Assembly: GCF_965216415.1 (NCBI RefSeq) | Contig: NZ_CBDCFU010000002.1 | Reading direction: 5' to 3' (one strand) | DNA: 64,000 bases | From: Marivita sp003149565 | GTDB taxonomy: Bacteria > Pseudomonadota > Alphaproteobacteria > Rhodobacterales > Rhodobacteraceae | In this document: positions 43,556 through 52,780 of the stretch, piece by piece | Position numbering within the stretch: position 1 is the stretch's first letter | Layout: each line of letters opens with the position of its first letter | Notes under the pieces: generated by a model | The model's input: the letters and a program-made list of their open reading frames with translations, nothing else | Database searches by the model: none | What the model was told of the DNA's origin: nothing | Program-made: the position numbers and the translations under genes

Positions 43556-43584
43556 AAAAAACGCCGCCTGAAATCAGGCGGCGT
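43556..43584 (-). terminator. Rho-independent terminator after rpsT
   Basis: An 11-bp perfect stem ACGCCGCCTGA / TCAGGCGGCGT with a two-base loop is followed on the minus strand by six T. It insulates dnaA from rpsT transcription. Confidence 0.9.
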
Positions 43585-43621
43585 CTTGATTTTGAAGTGC
43601 GGTTTTGTCAGGCGGCGATTC

Positions 43622-43885
43622 TTAGCCGAGTGCCTTAACGCGCGCTGCCAGACGGGACACTTTGCGCGAAGCCGTGTTCTTGTGGAACACGCCTTTGGTC
43701 ACGCCGCGCATGATTTCCGGCTGCGCTGCGCGGAGGGCCGCAGTTGCCGCATCCTTGTCGCCAGATGCGATCGCTTCTTCAACTTTACGGAGGAATGTAC
43801 GGATGCGCGAACGACGCGCTTTGTTGACTGCAAAGCGCTTATCGTTCTGCTTCGCGCGCTTCTTTGCTTGGGGCGAATTTGCCAT
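43622..43885 (-). CDS. rpsT: 30S ribosomal protein S20
   Basis: An 87-residue basic protein, starting MANSPQAKKRAKQNDKRFAV and containing RRSRIRTFLRKVEEAI and GVFHKNTASRKVSRLAARV, the three-helix S20 pattern. It binds 16S rRNA early in 30S assembly. Its neighbour downstream is dnaA, as commonly seen in alphaproteobacteria. A 155-bp leader upstream contains a small GGGGC/GCCCC hairpin (43993-44007) and a possible -10 box (TATACG). Confidence 0.97.
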   Translation of the reverse strand: MANSPQAKKRAKQNDKRFAVNKARRSRIRTFLRKVEEAIASGDKDAATAALRAAQPEIMRGVTKGVFHKNTASRKVSRLAARVKALG

Positions 43886-44040
43886 GTGATACGTCCTGAT
43901 CAGTTCGGTTCAAATAGGGTTGCGTATGAAAGCACGCCCGGAACCAACGACCGGATCGAATCTTGCCTGAGCGGGCATCACACGCATGTGCCGGGGCGTA
44001 TAGCCCCAGACACTCCTTATGAAAAGCCCTCTTTTTGCAC

Positions 44041-44817
44041 CTATCGGTCGCGGAACTGAGGTGTGCGTTTTTCCAGGAAAGCAGCCATGCCCTCTTTTTG
44101 ATCTTCGGTCGCAAACAGGGAATGGAAGAGACGCCGTTCAACAAGCAGCCCTTCGCTCAATGTTGTCTCGTAGGCACGGTTGACCGCTTCCTTGACTGCA
44201 AAGGTCGCCAGCATGGACTTTTCTGCGATCTTGGCTGCAGCCGATTGCGCTTCTTCCATCAGGGACTTCGCCGGGACAACACGACTGACCAATCCAGCGC
44301 GTTCAGCTTCTTCTGCGTCCATGAACCGTCCTGTCAGATGCATGTCCATCGATTTAGACTTGCCGACAAAACGTGTCAGACGCTGCGTTCCACCGATTCC
44401 GGCAACAACGCCAAGATTGATCTCAGGCTGACCGAATTTCGCGGTATCTGACGCAATGATGAAGTCGCACATCATTGCGAGTTCACATCCACCGCCCAGT
44501 GCATAGCCTGACACAGCGGCGATGATTGGCTTGCGGACTTTGCAGACCGCTTGCGACTCGGAGCCGAAAAAGTCGGACATGAACATTTCGACGAAAGACT
44601 TTTCGGACATCTCTTTGATGTCTGCCCCGGCCGCAAAGGCTTTGGCCGACCCAGTCAAGATAATGCACCGGACCTTGTCATTGCTGTCTGCTTCTTCCAG
44701 CGCGGTCGCGAGCTCAGACAACAATTGGCTATTCAGCGCGTTCAACGCATCCGGCCGATTGAGTTTGATGGTAGCAACGTGATCTTCGACTTCGACGATG
44801 ATCGTCTCATAAGCCAT
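44041..44817 (-). CDS. Enoyl-CoA hydratase
   Basis: A 258-residue crotonase-fold enzyme that hydrates trans-2-enoyl-CoA in fatty-acid oxidation. The oxyanion-hole region FAAGADIKEMSEKSFVEMF is present. GYALGGGCELAMMCDFIIAS and FGQPEINLGVVAGIGGTQRL carry the two catalytic glutamates expected in true hydratases, and the C terminus FATEDQKEGMAAFLEKRTPQ is typical. ATG 44817. It lies 65 bp after mutM on the same strand. A close homologue is regularly found between mutM and rpsT in Rhodobacteraceae. Confidence 0.94.
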   Translation of the reverse strand: MAYETIIVEVEDHVATIKLNRPDALNALNSQLLSELATALEEADSNDKVRCIILTGSAKAFAAGADIKEMSEKSFVEMFMSDFFGSESQAVCKVRKPIIAAVSGYALGGGCELAMMCDFIIASDTAKFGQPEINLGVVAGIGGTQRLTRFVGKSKSMDMHLTGRFMDAEEAERAGLVSRVVPAKSLMEEAQSAAAKIAEKSMLATFAVKEAVNRAYETTLSEGLLVERRLFHSLFATEDQKEGMAAFLEKRTPQFRDR

Positions 44818-44882
44818 GAGTGAGGGCTCCGTTCGGTGATCTAAGGCGTTCAGCCTTACGCATCTGATCCGTGCCGTTCAAG

Positions 44883-45734
44883 CTATCTTTGACAAGTAGG
44901 ACAGTAGAAGGTCGATCTGCCGGATTGAACGATACGCCGGATCCTAGAACTGCATCCAGGGGTCCGGCATGGCTCTCCCTCACGACCGTAGACATCAAAA
45001 CTGTGCTGAAAATATCCAAGCTCTCCATCAGCTTGCCGGAAGTCGCGGAGCGACGACCCACCTGCTTCGATTGCGTCACTGAGCACGTTCCGAATGATCG
45101 GGACAAGGCGCGAAATCCGCTCTTTTGAAACCCGGCGGGCTGGCCGGGTTGGGTGAATTTTTGATCTGAAGAGGGCTTCGCACACATAGATATTCCCAAG
45201 GCCCGCGACGGTTTTTTGGTCAAGCAGCGCGGATTTCATCGGGGTATTGCGCGCACTGAGCGCGTCGACGAGGTATTTTTCATCAAACGCGTTGCCCAAT
45301 GGTTCTGGTCCAATTGAGGCGAGCAGTGTGTGCGATTCGCCGGCGTCGGTGGCAAAAAGGTCCATCGCGCCAAAGCGCCTGGGATCGTTGAATGTGATGC
45401 GTGCACCGTTCTCCATATCCAGCACAACATGATCATGTTTTTCCGGAGCCGGGTGGGTATGAACAAACTGGCCCAAAGGATCGCCAGACACCAGCATGCG
45501 CCCTGACATGCCCAGATGGATAAGGATGGTCTCGCCACTGTCCAAATCCCCTAGAATGTATTTGGAGCGGCGGCGCAGCTGAAGGACGCGCTTTCCGGTC
45601 AATCGCTCCGCCATGCGTTCGGGAAAGGGCCAGCGCAGATCAGGTCGGTTAACCTGGGCGCGCGCAATGACAGAGCCCTCCATAGCCGGAGCAAGCCCGC
45701 GTCGTACCGTCTCAACCTCTGGCAATTCAGGCAT
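44883..45734 (-). CDS. mutM: Formamidopyrimidine-DNA glycosylase
   Basis: A 283-residue base-excision enzyme (Fpg) for 8-oxoguanine. It starts with the obligatory PELPEVETVRRGLAP, whose proline is the nucleophile after Met removal. The mid-part has ILIHLGMSGRMLV and LLDQKTVAGLGNIYVCEALF, and the C-terminal zinc finger reads EPCRTPGCSSRIRRIVQSGR followed by STFYCPTC. It is divergent from ubiE with an 84-bp gap. Confidence 0.97.
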   Translation of the reverse strand: MPELPEVETVRRGLAPAMEGSVIARAQVNRPDLRWPFPERMAERLTGKRVLQLRRRSKYILGDLDSGETILIHLGMSGRMLVSGDPLGQFVHTHPAPEKHDHVVLDMENGARITFNDPRRFGAMDLFATDAGESHTLLASIGPEPLGNAFDEKYLVDALSARNTPMKSALLDQKTVAGLGNIYVCEALFRSKIHPTRPARRVSKERISRLVPIIRNVLSDAIEAGGSSLRDFRQADGELGYFQHSFDVYGREGEPCRTPGCSSRIRRIVQSGRSTFYCPTCQR

Positions 45735-45818
45735 TCTGGGTGTCCTGCTTGTGTCGTCGCATTGTATCGCCGTGTGGGCGCTCTATAAGAAGGTCTGGCA
45801 CGGGAAACGACAAGGCTT

Positions 45819-46571
45819 ATGGCAGACGAAAATAAAACAACCACGCATTTCGGGTTTCAGGACGTCCCTGAGAGCGAAAAGGCGGGCCGCGTACAGGGCG
45901 TTTTCAGCTCTGTCGCTTCAAAATATGACGTCATGAACGATGCCATGTCGTTCGGCATTCACCGGATCTGGAAAGACGCCATGATGGACTGGCTCGCGCC
46001 CCGTGCAGGTCAAAAGCTGCTTGATGTGGCTGGCGGCACGGGCGACATCTCCTTCCGTTTTCTAAAGCGGGCTGGCAGTGGTCACGCGACCGTTCTTGAT
46101 CTCACCGAACCGATGCTTGTCGAAGGTCGCAAGCGGGCCGAAGCAAACGCTATGAGCGATAGTCTGGATTGGGTTGTCGGCGACGCCATGAGCCTGCCCT
46201 TCGAAGACAACACATTCGATGTGTATACGATTTCATTCGGCATCCGGAACGTTACGCGCCCTCAGGAGGCGCTGAATGAGGCCTTCCGTGTGTTGCGCCC
46301 CGGTGGTCGTTTGATGGTGCTTGAGTTCAACCAGATCCCAAATGATCTGATGCAAAAGGTATATGACCTATACTCGTTCAACATCATTCCACGCATGGGG
46401 AAAGTGATCGCGAATGATCGAGACAGTTATCAATATCTCGTTGAGTCAATTCGTAAATTTCCTGACCAGGACACGTTCCTCAGTATGGTTCGTCAAGCGG
46501 GCTTTGAAAACGCCAAATACCGAAACCTGAGTATGGGCATAGCGTGCCTTCATTCTGGTTGGAAAATCTGA
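45819..46571 (+). CDS. ubiE: Ubiquinone/menaquinone C-methyltransferase
   Basis: A 250-residue SAM-dependent methylase of ubiquinone synthesis. It has FGFQDVPESEKAGRVQGVFS and VASKYDVMNDAMSFGIHRIW at the N terminus, motif I in LLDVAGGTGDISFRF, and the UbiE signature NVTRPQEALNEAFRVLRPGG. It ends in MGIACLHSGWKI. ATG 45819. The downstream ubiB GTG begins one base after the stop, so both quinone genes form one unit. Confidence 0.96.
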   Translation: MADENKTTTHFGFQDVPESEKAGRVQGVFSSVASKYDVMNDAMSFGIHRIWKDAMMDWLAPRAGQKLLDVAGGTGDISFRFLKRAGSGHATVLDLTEPMLVEGRKRAEANAMSDSLDWVVGDAMSLPFEDNTFDVYTISFGIRNVTRPQEALNEAFRVLRPGGRLMVLEFNQIPNDLMQKVYDLYSFNIIPRMGKVIANDRDSYQYLVESIRKFPDQDTFLSMVRQAGFENAKYRNLSMGIACLHSGWKI

Positions 46572-46572
46572 C

Positions 46573-48105
46573 GTGAGAGGCCCGCACAACATTCTTCGCC
46601 TGATCCGTACGGGCGCGACGCTGGAACGTACGGGCGCAATGGGCGTCGTTCTCGATGCATTCGATGCGCCAAAGCCTTTGCGACTGGCGGCACGGTTGTT
46701 GGGATGGCCCTTCAAATGGCTGGGTTACTCTGGTGATCCCAACATGCCACCAGCGCCGCGCGCTCTTACGGCTTTGGGTCCGGCTTATATCAAATTTGGA
46801 CAGGTACTTAGCACACGTCCTGACGTTGTCGGCGATGAGATGGCCACGCAATTGCGTGTACTTCAGGACAAATTGCCTCCGTTCTCGGTTTCCGAAGCCA
46901 AGAAAATGGTTGAGTCAGAGCTTGGAATATCCGTAGATACTCTGTTCACGGAATTCAGCGAACCTGTCGCAGCGGCCTCTATCGCTCAGGTGCACAAGGC
47001 AAAATTGGCCGAGAGTGGAGAGACGGTTGCTGTCAAGGTTTTGAGACCCAATGTCGAACGGAATTTCCGTAAGGATATTGATGCGTTTTATTTCGCAGCC
47101 AGCCTGATCGAATTATTGTCGCCCTCGTCCCGTCGGCTGCGGCCAATGGACGTGATCACGCATTTCGAAGGTGTGGTGATGGGCGAATTGGACCTTCGGC
47201 TTGAATCCGCTGCGGCGTCTGAATTTGCTGCGAACACGTCTGAGGATCCAGGCTTTCAACTGCCCGAGGTCAAGTGGGAACTCTCCAGTCGCCGTGTCAT
47301 GACGCTTAGCTGGGCCGAAGGCGTCCCCTTGGGTGATAACGACGCGCTGGACGCTGCCGGTCATGACCGCGTGGCGCTTAGCGAAAGGGTCTTGCAGCTC
47401 TTCCTGCAACATGCGCTACGAGATGGCTATTTCCATGCGGACATGCATCAGGGCAATCTCAAGGTCGCTCCCAACGGTGACATTATCGCGCTTGATTTTG
47501 GCATCATGGGGCACATCGACGAATATACCCGCAGGGTCTATGCCGAGATCCTCTATGGATTTATCCGACGTGACTACCAACGTGTGGCGGAAGTGCATTT
47601 CGAGGCCGGTTATGTGCCCAATGACCGCGATGTCGACGAATTCGCACGCGCGCTAAGGGCGGTCGGGGAGCCGATCTTTGGAATGGACGCGACCCGGATC
47701 TCGATGGGGCGGCTGTTGAGCTATCTCTTCGAGGTGACGGAACGGTTCGGTATGGAAACGCGAACCGAACTGATCCTGCTACAACGGACGATGGTTGTGG
47801 TCGAAGGCGTGGCGCGTTCACTGGACCCCAAGATGAACATCTGGAATGTCGCCAAGCCGATCGTTGAGGATTATATCAAAACCAGCATCGGCCCCCGTGC
47901 CTTTGCAAAGGACTTGGGAAAAACCGCAATGGTACTGGCGCGTTTCGGCCCACGGTTGCCAGGGCTGATGGAGCAGCTTTTGATTGCTCAGGCTCAGGGC
48001 ACGCCTGAACCGAAGAGCAGCAAATTGAAGTCAGCGCTGATCTGGGGGCTTACAGGCGCCATTATCGGTGGTGGGATCGTCGCAATCTTCGAAGCCTTTT
48101 TCTGA
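46573..48105 (+). CDS. ubiB: ABC1/UbiB-type atypical kinase for ubiquinone synthesis
   Basis: A 510-residue protein-kinase-like protein of the UbiB/COQ8 family. The family-specific KxGQ motif appears in LGPAYIKFGQVLSTRPDVVG. An Ala-rich nucleotide loop, SEPVAAASIAQVHKAKL, precedes a lysine in VAVKVLRP. The catalytic region HADMHQGNLKVAPNGDIIAL and DFGIMGHIDEYTRR follow. A C-terminal hydrophobic pair (about 485-508) anchors it to the membrane. It is needed for ubiquinone supply; the exact role of its ATPase activity is still debated. Starts at GTG 46573. Confidence 0.95.
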   Translation: MRGPHNILRLIRTGATLERTGAMGVVLDAFDAPKPLRLAARLLGWPFKWLGYSGDPNMPPAPRALTALGPAYIKFGQVLSTRPDVVGDEMATQLRVLQDKLPPFSVSEAKKMVESELGISVDTLFTEFSEPVAAASIAQVHKAKLAESGETVAVKVLRPNVERNFRKDIDAFYFAASLIELLSPSSRRLRPMDVITHFEGVVMGELDLRLESAAASEFAANTSEDPGFQLPEVKWELSSRRVMTLSWAEGVPLGDNDALDAAGHDRVALSERVLQLFLQHALRDGYFHADMHQGNLKVAPNGDIIALDFGIMGHIDEYTRRVYAEILYGFIRRDYQRVAEVHFEAGYVPNDRDVDEFARALRAVGEPIFGMDATRISMGRLLSYLFEVTERFGMETRTELILLQRTMVVVEGVARSLDPKMNIWNVAKPIVEDYIKTSIGPRAFAKDLGKTAMVLARFGPRLPGLMEQLLIAQAQGTPEPKSSKLKSALIWGLTGAIIGGGIVAIFEAFF

Positions 48106-48121
48106 CCCCATCCCGTTTTTC

Positions 48122-48137
48122 GTAACCAAATCCTAAC
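48122..48137 (+). promoter_or_regulatory. CtrA-like binding site before the flagellar operon
   Basis: GTAA-CCAAATC-CTAAC matches TTAA-N7-TTAAC with one mismatch in each half and exact spacing. It lies 50 bp upstream of the transglycosylase start. CtrA control of flagellar genes is known in Rhodobacterales; binding here is inferred. Confidence 0.45.
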
Positions 48138-48186
48138 CCTCCGTTCTCTAGGGTCTTCTCGAACCGCAGAATGCGAGGGATTTGCT

Positions 48187-48849
48187 TTGGGCGGCATTTG
48201 GTCAAGGTCGTTGGGCTTCGGCGTTGTTTTGCTTGGCATCTGCACTACCGATGCTTGGGCGAGTTTGTGCGATAGCGCTGCACGTCAGGCGGCCGAAGAC
48301 ACCGGTGTGCCACTGGATGTCATGCAAACAATCACGCGGCTTGAAACCGGTCGAGGCAAGGCCGCTGACCCTTGGCCGTGGACTGTCAATCACGCCGGGA
48401 ACGGATCGTGGTTTAAGACCGAAGACGACGCCCGATCCTATGTTTTTTCGCAGCTCAAACGTGGTGAAACCAACCTCGATATAGGGTGTTTTCAGATCAA
48501 CTATCGTTGGCACGCTGATGGTTTTCGGTCCCTTGACGATATGTTCAACCCAAGTCTGAACGCACTTTATGCTGCACAGTTTTTGACAGACCTGTATCGC
48601 GAATTCGGAAGTTGGACACAGGCTGCTGGCGCGTATCACAGCCGGACGCCGAAATATGCCGAACGCTATAAGGCGAAGTTTCGCACTCTGCGTACAAAGG
48701 TGGCTCAGACGGACCTGACAACTCCTTCGGATGAAGTTCGGCAAGCAACAGCACCTTGGGGGCACTCAGGACAGGCGCGGCCCGGATCGCTCTTTCTGTC
48801 AGATGCGTCTGATGCACCTCCGTTCATTGCCCTGCATCGGTCAAACTGA
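48187..48849 (+). CDS. Lytic transglycosylase (SLT domain) of the flagellar cluster
   Basis: A 220-residue exported protein. A signal peptide covers about residues 1-26 (LGFGVVLLGICTTDAWAS). The SLT domain has the catalytic glutamate in TITRLETGRGKAADPWPWTV and later DIGCFQINYRWHADGF and FGSWTQAAGAYHSRTPKYAE. The start codon appears to be TTG 48187 behind GCGAGGGATTTGC. The stop overlaps the flhA start. Its place suggests it opens peptidoglycan for the flagellar rod, a job done by FlgJ in enterics. Confidence 0.87.
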   Translation: MGGIWSRSLGFGVVLLGICTTDAWASLCDSAARQAAEDTGVPLDVMQTITRLETGRGKAADPWPWTVNHAGNGSWFKTEDDARSYVFSQLKRGETNLDIGCFQINYRWHADGFRSLDDMFNPSLNALYAAQFLTDLYREFGSWTQAAGAYHSRTPKYAERYKAKFRTLRTKVAQTDLTTPSDEVRQATAPWGHSGQARPGSLFLSDASDAPPFIALHRSN

Positions 48850-50933
48850 TGCGAGAGACGGTCCAACGCCTTTTTGCCAAGCCAACTGTCATTCTGGCCG
48901 TGGCCTTGATGGCCGTGATTGTCATGATGATCCTGCCCGTCCCGGCCTTTGTTCTGGACGTGGGGTTGGCAACGTCTTTTGCACTGGCCATCCTGATCTT
49001 TACCGTCACGCTTTTTGTTGAACGCCCGTTGGATTTCTCAGCATTTCCAACAATCCTGCTTGCGTCCTTGATGCTCCGCCTGTCGCTCAACATCAGCTCA
49101 ACCAAACTGATCATCGGCGAAGGCCACACTGGCACACATGCAGCGGGAAATGTCATTCAAGGCTTTGCTGATTTCGTCATGGGCGGCAGCGTCTTTCTGG
49201 GTCTCGTGGTGTTTTGCGTGCTTCTGATCGTCAACTTCATGGTGATCACAAAAGGGGCGGCGCGCATGGCCGAGGTGGGCGCCCGCTTTGCATTGGATGG
49301 AATGCCCGGCAAACAACTGGCCATCGACAGCGATATGGCTGCCGGTGCTATCACGCATGCAGAGGCACGGGCCCGAAGAGAATCGGAACTGCAGGAGACG
49401 ACGTTTTTTGGCTCCCTTGATGGAGCTTCGAAATTTGTCAAAGGCGATGCGGTCGCTGGACTCTTGATTACGCTGCTCAACATCTTCGTTGGACTTATCA
49501 TGGGCACTTTGGTGCATGGCATGCCAATAGGGGATGCTTTTGAAACCTATGCCATACTCACGGTTGGTGATGGTCTCGTCACTCAGATTCCCGCAGTAAT
49601 CATCTCCATTGCGGCGGCTCTTCTGCTCGCGCGGGGAGGTGCAATCGGGGCCACAGACCTGGCAATCACTTCACAACTGGGGCGCCATCCCGCCGCGCTG
49701 GCGACTGTTGCTGTGTTGATGGTTTTGTTCGCACTCGTGCCCGGGTTGCCAATGGTTCCATTTCTCATGGGTGGAATCATCCTTGGAGCCTTGGCCTATT
49801 GGCTCAGCCAGCAGCCAGCTGGTGAAACTGAGACCGAAACTGAAAACCAACCCACGCCTGTGCTACGGGATCGACCAATCGGGGATGTGCTTGATCTGGA
49901 CGACATCCACGTCGAATTCGCACCTGATCTTGTGGACATGGTTCTTGACCCAGCAAACGGACTGGATCCCCGCATCACCAATATGCGGACCCATATTGCC
50001 AAAAGTTTTGGGATGATCATGCCAGAGGTTCGGCTAACCGACGATGCAATGCTGAAAAATGGCACTTATGTGCTGCGCGTGCACGGGGTTGAAGTGGCCA
50101 GAGGTGTTCTACACCCCGACATGATGCTGGCCTTGATCCCCGAGGACGCGACTGCACTGCCCAAGGGCACCGATGTCGAAGAACCGGTCTACGGTGCGCC
50201 AGCGCGATGGATACACGAAGCGGAGCGTGAAGATGCGCAACTCGGAGGCCTGACGGTCGTTTCGCCGAGCGAAGTGTTGGCGACGCATCTGCTAGAGATC
50301 ATAAAGCGCAACCTTGGTCGGCTGCTGACGATGAAGTCGCTGAAGCGTTTGCTGGACGAATTGGGCGCCTTGTCTAATCCAGGGCGTGCTGAGGCAAACC
50401 GCACACTGATTGATCAGACGATTCCCGACAAGGTCTCGATGGAAACGCTCTTGCAGGTTCTGAAGCTTCTGCTTGATGAGCAGGTGTCGATCCGAAATTT
50501 CCAGCTCATCCTCGAAGCCATTTCAGAAACCCGCGGCCAGGGGCATTCGGCAGATGTTATTTGCGAGCATGTGCGTCAGCGACTTGGCTTTCAGCTGGTC
50601 GCGTCAATGCGACGGGAGGACGGTACAATTCCTTTGGTCCATCTGTCATCAGATTGGGAAAAGCGTTTTTCGGAATTTGAAGTCGCCACAGAACGCGGGA
50701 TGCCTGACGTGGCTTTGCCGCCCAAGGATTTCGAAGCACTAGCAAAAAATATTGCCGAGGAGTTGGCCCGCGTTGGCAAGAAAGGTGTTTTTCCTGTGCT
50801 TGTCACTCCGGGACGACGTCGACGGTTTCTGCGAAGCATCCTGAGCGCCAAGGGCATAGCCAATCCTGTCATGGCGTTCGAAGAGATTGGCTTGGATGCC
50901 AAGCCCGCGCTTGTCGGCACCATTTCGGCTTAA
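48849..50933 (+). CDS. flhA: Flagellar biosynthesis protein FlhA
   Basis: A 694-residue export-gate protein. Eight helices fill about residues 10-320, with LATSFALAILIFTVTLFVER and the FHIPEP-region sequence MLRLSLNISSTKLIIG followed by GGSVFLGLVVFCVLLIVNFM. The cytoplasmic ring domain starts near 340 and ends AFEEIGLDAKPALVGTISA. It forms the nonamer ring that receives substrate-chaperone complexes. The linker at about 320-340 is Glu/Thr-rich. Its ATG overlaps the transglycosylase stop (TGATG). Confidence 0.96.
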   Translation: MRETVQRLFAKPTVILAVALMAVIVMMILPVPAFVLDVGLATSFALAILIFTVTLFVERPLDFSAFPTILLASLMLRLSLNISSTKLIIGEGHTGTHAAGNVIQGFADFVMGGSVFLGLVVFCVLLIVNFMVITKGAARMAEVGARFALDGMPGKQLAIDSDMAAGAITHAEARARRESELQETTFFGSLDGASKFVKGDAVAGLLITLLNIFVGLIMGTLVHGMPIGDAFETYAILTVGDGLVTQIPAVIISIAAALLLARGGAIGATDLAITSQLGRHPAALATVAVLMVLFALVPGLPMVPFLMGGIILGALAYWLSQQPAGETETETENQPTPVLRDRPIGDVLDLDDIHVEFAPDLVDMVLDPANGLDPRITNMRTHIAKSFGMIMPEVRLTDDAMLKNGTYVLRVHGVEVARGVLHPDMMLALIPEDATALPKGTDVEEPVYGAPARWIHEAEREDAQLGGLTVVSPSEVLATHLLEIIKRNLGRLLTMKSLKRLLDELGALSNPGRAEANRTLIDQTIPDKVSMETLLQVLKLLLDEQVSIRNFQLILEAISETRGQGHSADVICEHVRQRLGFQLVASMRREDGTIPLVHLSSDWEKRFSEFEVATERGMPDVALPPKDFEALAKNIAEELARVGKKGVFPVLVTPGRRRRFLRSILSAKGIANPVMAFEEIGLDAKPALVGTISA

Positions 50934-50937
50934 CCAG

Positions 50938-51705
50938 ATGGAAGATATCCTCGCCGAATTCAGTGACCAGTTTTGGCTGATCGGGGCCGTCTTCCTGCGC
51001 ATTGGTCCTGCGTTTTACCTCGCACCGGGCTTTGGAGAGAACTATGTCTCAGTGCGCATCCGCCTCGCAGCCGCTTTGGTTTTCGCGGCGGCAATATCTC
51101 CTGTGCTGGAACCCCACATTCCAGCAGTCCGTCCTGCTGGTGCAGAGTTTCTCGTTTTCATGTTGCGCGAAACGGCAACAGGCCTGTTCATCGGCCTTTT
51201 TGGACGTGGAATGATATTTCTGTTGGAGCAAGCAGGTACGATCATCAGCCAATCGATCTCGTTGGCTCAGATGCTGGGCAACGCGACAGAACCAATACCT
51301 GTCATAGGCCATTTTCTTGTGACCACCGGCATTGCAATTCTCTATTCGACTTCTCTGGCGGATCAGATGCTGTATGCGTTTGCCGCCAGCTACACCGCCC
51401 AGCTGCCAAGCCCCGAACTCTTAGCGAGCTTCTTTGCATCCAAGATCACATCTTTGGTGAACTTAGTTTTCACGCAGGCCGTTGTTTTGTCGTCAGGATT
51501 TCTGAGCCTGATGTTTGTCTATTACCTGTGCATCGGTTTCATAAACAAAGCCATGCCCCAGTTCATGGTGTCCTTCATTGGCATCCCGTTTGTAGCGCTG
51601 TTCTCGATCTACTTCCTATACCTCCATTTCGATCTATTGCTCGACGTCTGGCAGGAGAAAGCCCTGTCCATTCTGATGATGCCATTTGTGAGCGCCAATG
51701 AGTGA
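50938..51705 (+). CDS. fliR: Flagellar biosynthetic protein FliR
   Basis: A 255-residue integral membrane protein with about six helices. It has MEDILAEFSDQFWLIGAVFL, FLRIGPAFYLAPGFGENYVS (a divergent form of the R-x-G-xx-xxPxF-G pattern) and GTIISQSISLAQMLGNATEP. FliR joins FliP and FliQ in the export gate. I start at ATG 50938, four bases after flhA; the frame is open upstream, but that overlaps flhA. The last eight bases overlap flhB. Confidence 0.94.
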   Translation: MEDILAEFSDQFWLIGAVFLRIGPAFYLAPGFGENYVSVRIRLAAALVFAAAISPVLEPHIPAVRPAGAEFLVFMLRETATGLFIGLFGRGMIFLLEQAGTIISQSISLAQMLGNATEPIPVIGHFLVTTGIAILYSTSLADQMLYAFAASYTAQLPSPELLASFFASKITSLVNLVFTQAVVLSSGFLSLMFVYYLCIGFINKAMPQFMVSFIGIPFVALFSIYFLYLHFDLLLDVWQEKALSILMMPFVSANE

Positions 51706-52780
51706 CAGCAGCGAAGATCAGAACGACAAGCCGTATGAGGCCACCCGGCGCAAGCTCGAAGAGGCCCGAAAAAAGGGCGAGATCGTACGGTCTCAGGATG
51801 TCGTAAATTTTGTCGGCCTTGCCCTCTTGATGAGCGCAATTTTGGCGCTGTTCAACGGTACGGTGACAGACTTAGTCCTTCAGTTGTCTGAATTCGTTCG
51901 ACAGTCGGTATCTGAAAGACGTCCTCTCGATGGAGCCGTGGTCTTTGGTTTTGCCAAAACTGCCCTGATGCCCATCCTGCTTATTCTTTTTGTCGCCCCA
52001 ATGGTTGCGATGATTGTGGGTCTGATTGCTGCGAAGCAGGTCCTTTTCACAGGCGACAAGATCAAGCCAAAGCTTAACCGAGTGTCATTGCTTGCCAACG
52101 CGAAGAAGAAATTTGGATGGTCCGGTCTTTTCGAGTTCACCAAGAATTTTGTGAAGTTCTTGGTTTTTGCGATTTGGATGGCGGTTTTCATTCAGGACGG
52201 TCACGAGCTTTTTGAAATGGCAATTATGCGTGGTGAGCATCTGGCGCTCGCCAATACTTTCGAAGTCGCGACACGCTGGCTTTGGCTTACACTTGGAACA
52301 TATGCGGTTCTCGCCGTCATTGATGCGCTTTGGCAGACGCGTGAGCATGCCCGCAAAAATCGCATGTCCCACCAGGAAATGAAAGACGAGCACAAGAATG
52401 AGGAGGGAGATGCGAACATCCGTCAGCAAAGGCGCGCGAAAGCTGAAGAGATTGCGACCAACCGGATGCTTCTTGATGTCCCGAAAGCTGTGGTGGTGAT
52501 TACCAATCCAACCCACTACGCCATTGCGTTGCAATGGGGTGGCGAAGCCAACACCGTCCCGAAATGCGTTGCTCGCGGAACCGATGAAACTGCGCGCAAG
52601 ATCCGTGAGATTGCCATTCAATCTGGCGTGCCGCTCTACCGCGACCCCCCAACTGCACGGCAACTCTACAGCGAGGTCAAAGTCGGTATGATCATTGAGT
52701 CGACTCACTACAAGGCGGTCGCTGCTGCAATCGGATATGCGCGCCGCGTGCAGGAAAAGGTACGTAAAGGCCGTGGATAA
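51698..52780 (+). CDS. flhB: Flagellar biosynthesis protein FlhB
   Basis: A 360-residue export-switch protein with four helices followed by a cytoplasmic domain. The N terminus, KPYEATRRKLEEARKKGEIV, and the autocleavage site NPTH in VVVITNPTHYAIALQW are clear. MSHQEMKDEHKNEEGDANIR is the conserved linker. FlhB controls the change from rod/hook to filament export. The gene overlaps fliR at its start and the FliJ-like gene at its end. Confidence 0.96.
   Translation: MSDSSEDQNDKPYEATRRKLEEARKKGEIVRSQDVVNFVGLALLMSAILALFNGTVTDLVLQLSEFVRQSVSERRPLDGAVVFGFAKTALMPILLILFVAPMVAMIVGLIAAKQVLFTGDKIKPKLNRVSLLANAKKKFGWSGLFEFTKNFVKFLVFAIWMAVFIQDGHELFEMAIMRGEHLALANTFEVATRWLWLTLGTYAVLAVIDALWQTREHARKNRMSHQEMKDEHKNEEGDANIRQQRRAKAEEIATNRMLLDVPKAVVVITNPTHYAIALQWGGEANTVPKCVARGTDETARKIREIAIQSGVPLYRDPPTARQLYSEVKVGMIIESTHYKAVAAAIGYARRVQEKVRKGRG

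Noticed and set aside
43141..43621. Chromosome replication origin upstream of dnaA.
   Set aside because: Palindromes and GANTC sites are present, but I find no TTATCCACA-type DnaA boxes and no clear AT-rich unwinding element, so oriC is not called.
43993..44007. Terminator between the enoyl-CoA hydratase gene and rpsT.
   Set aside because: The GGGGC/GCCCC hairpin has no T run on either strand and lies in the rpsT leader.
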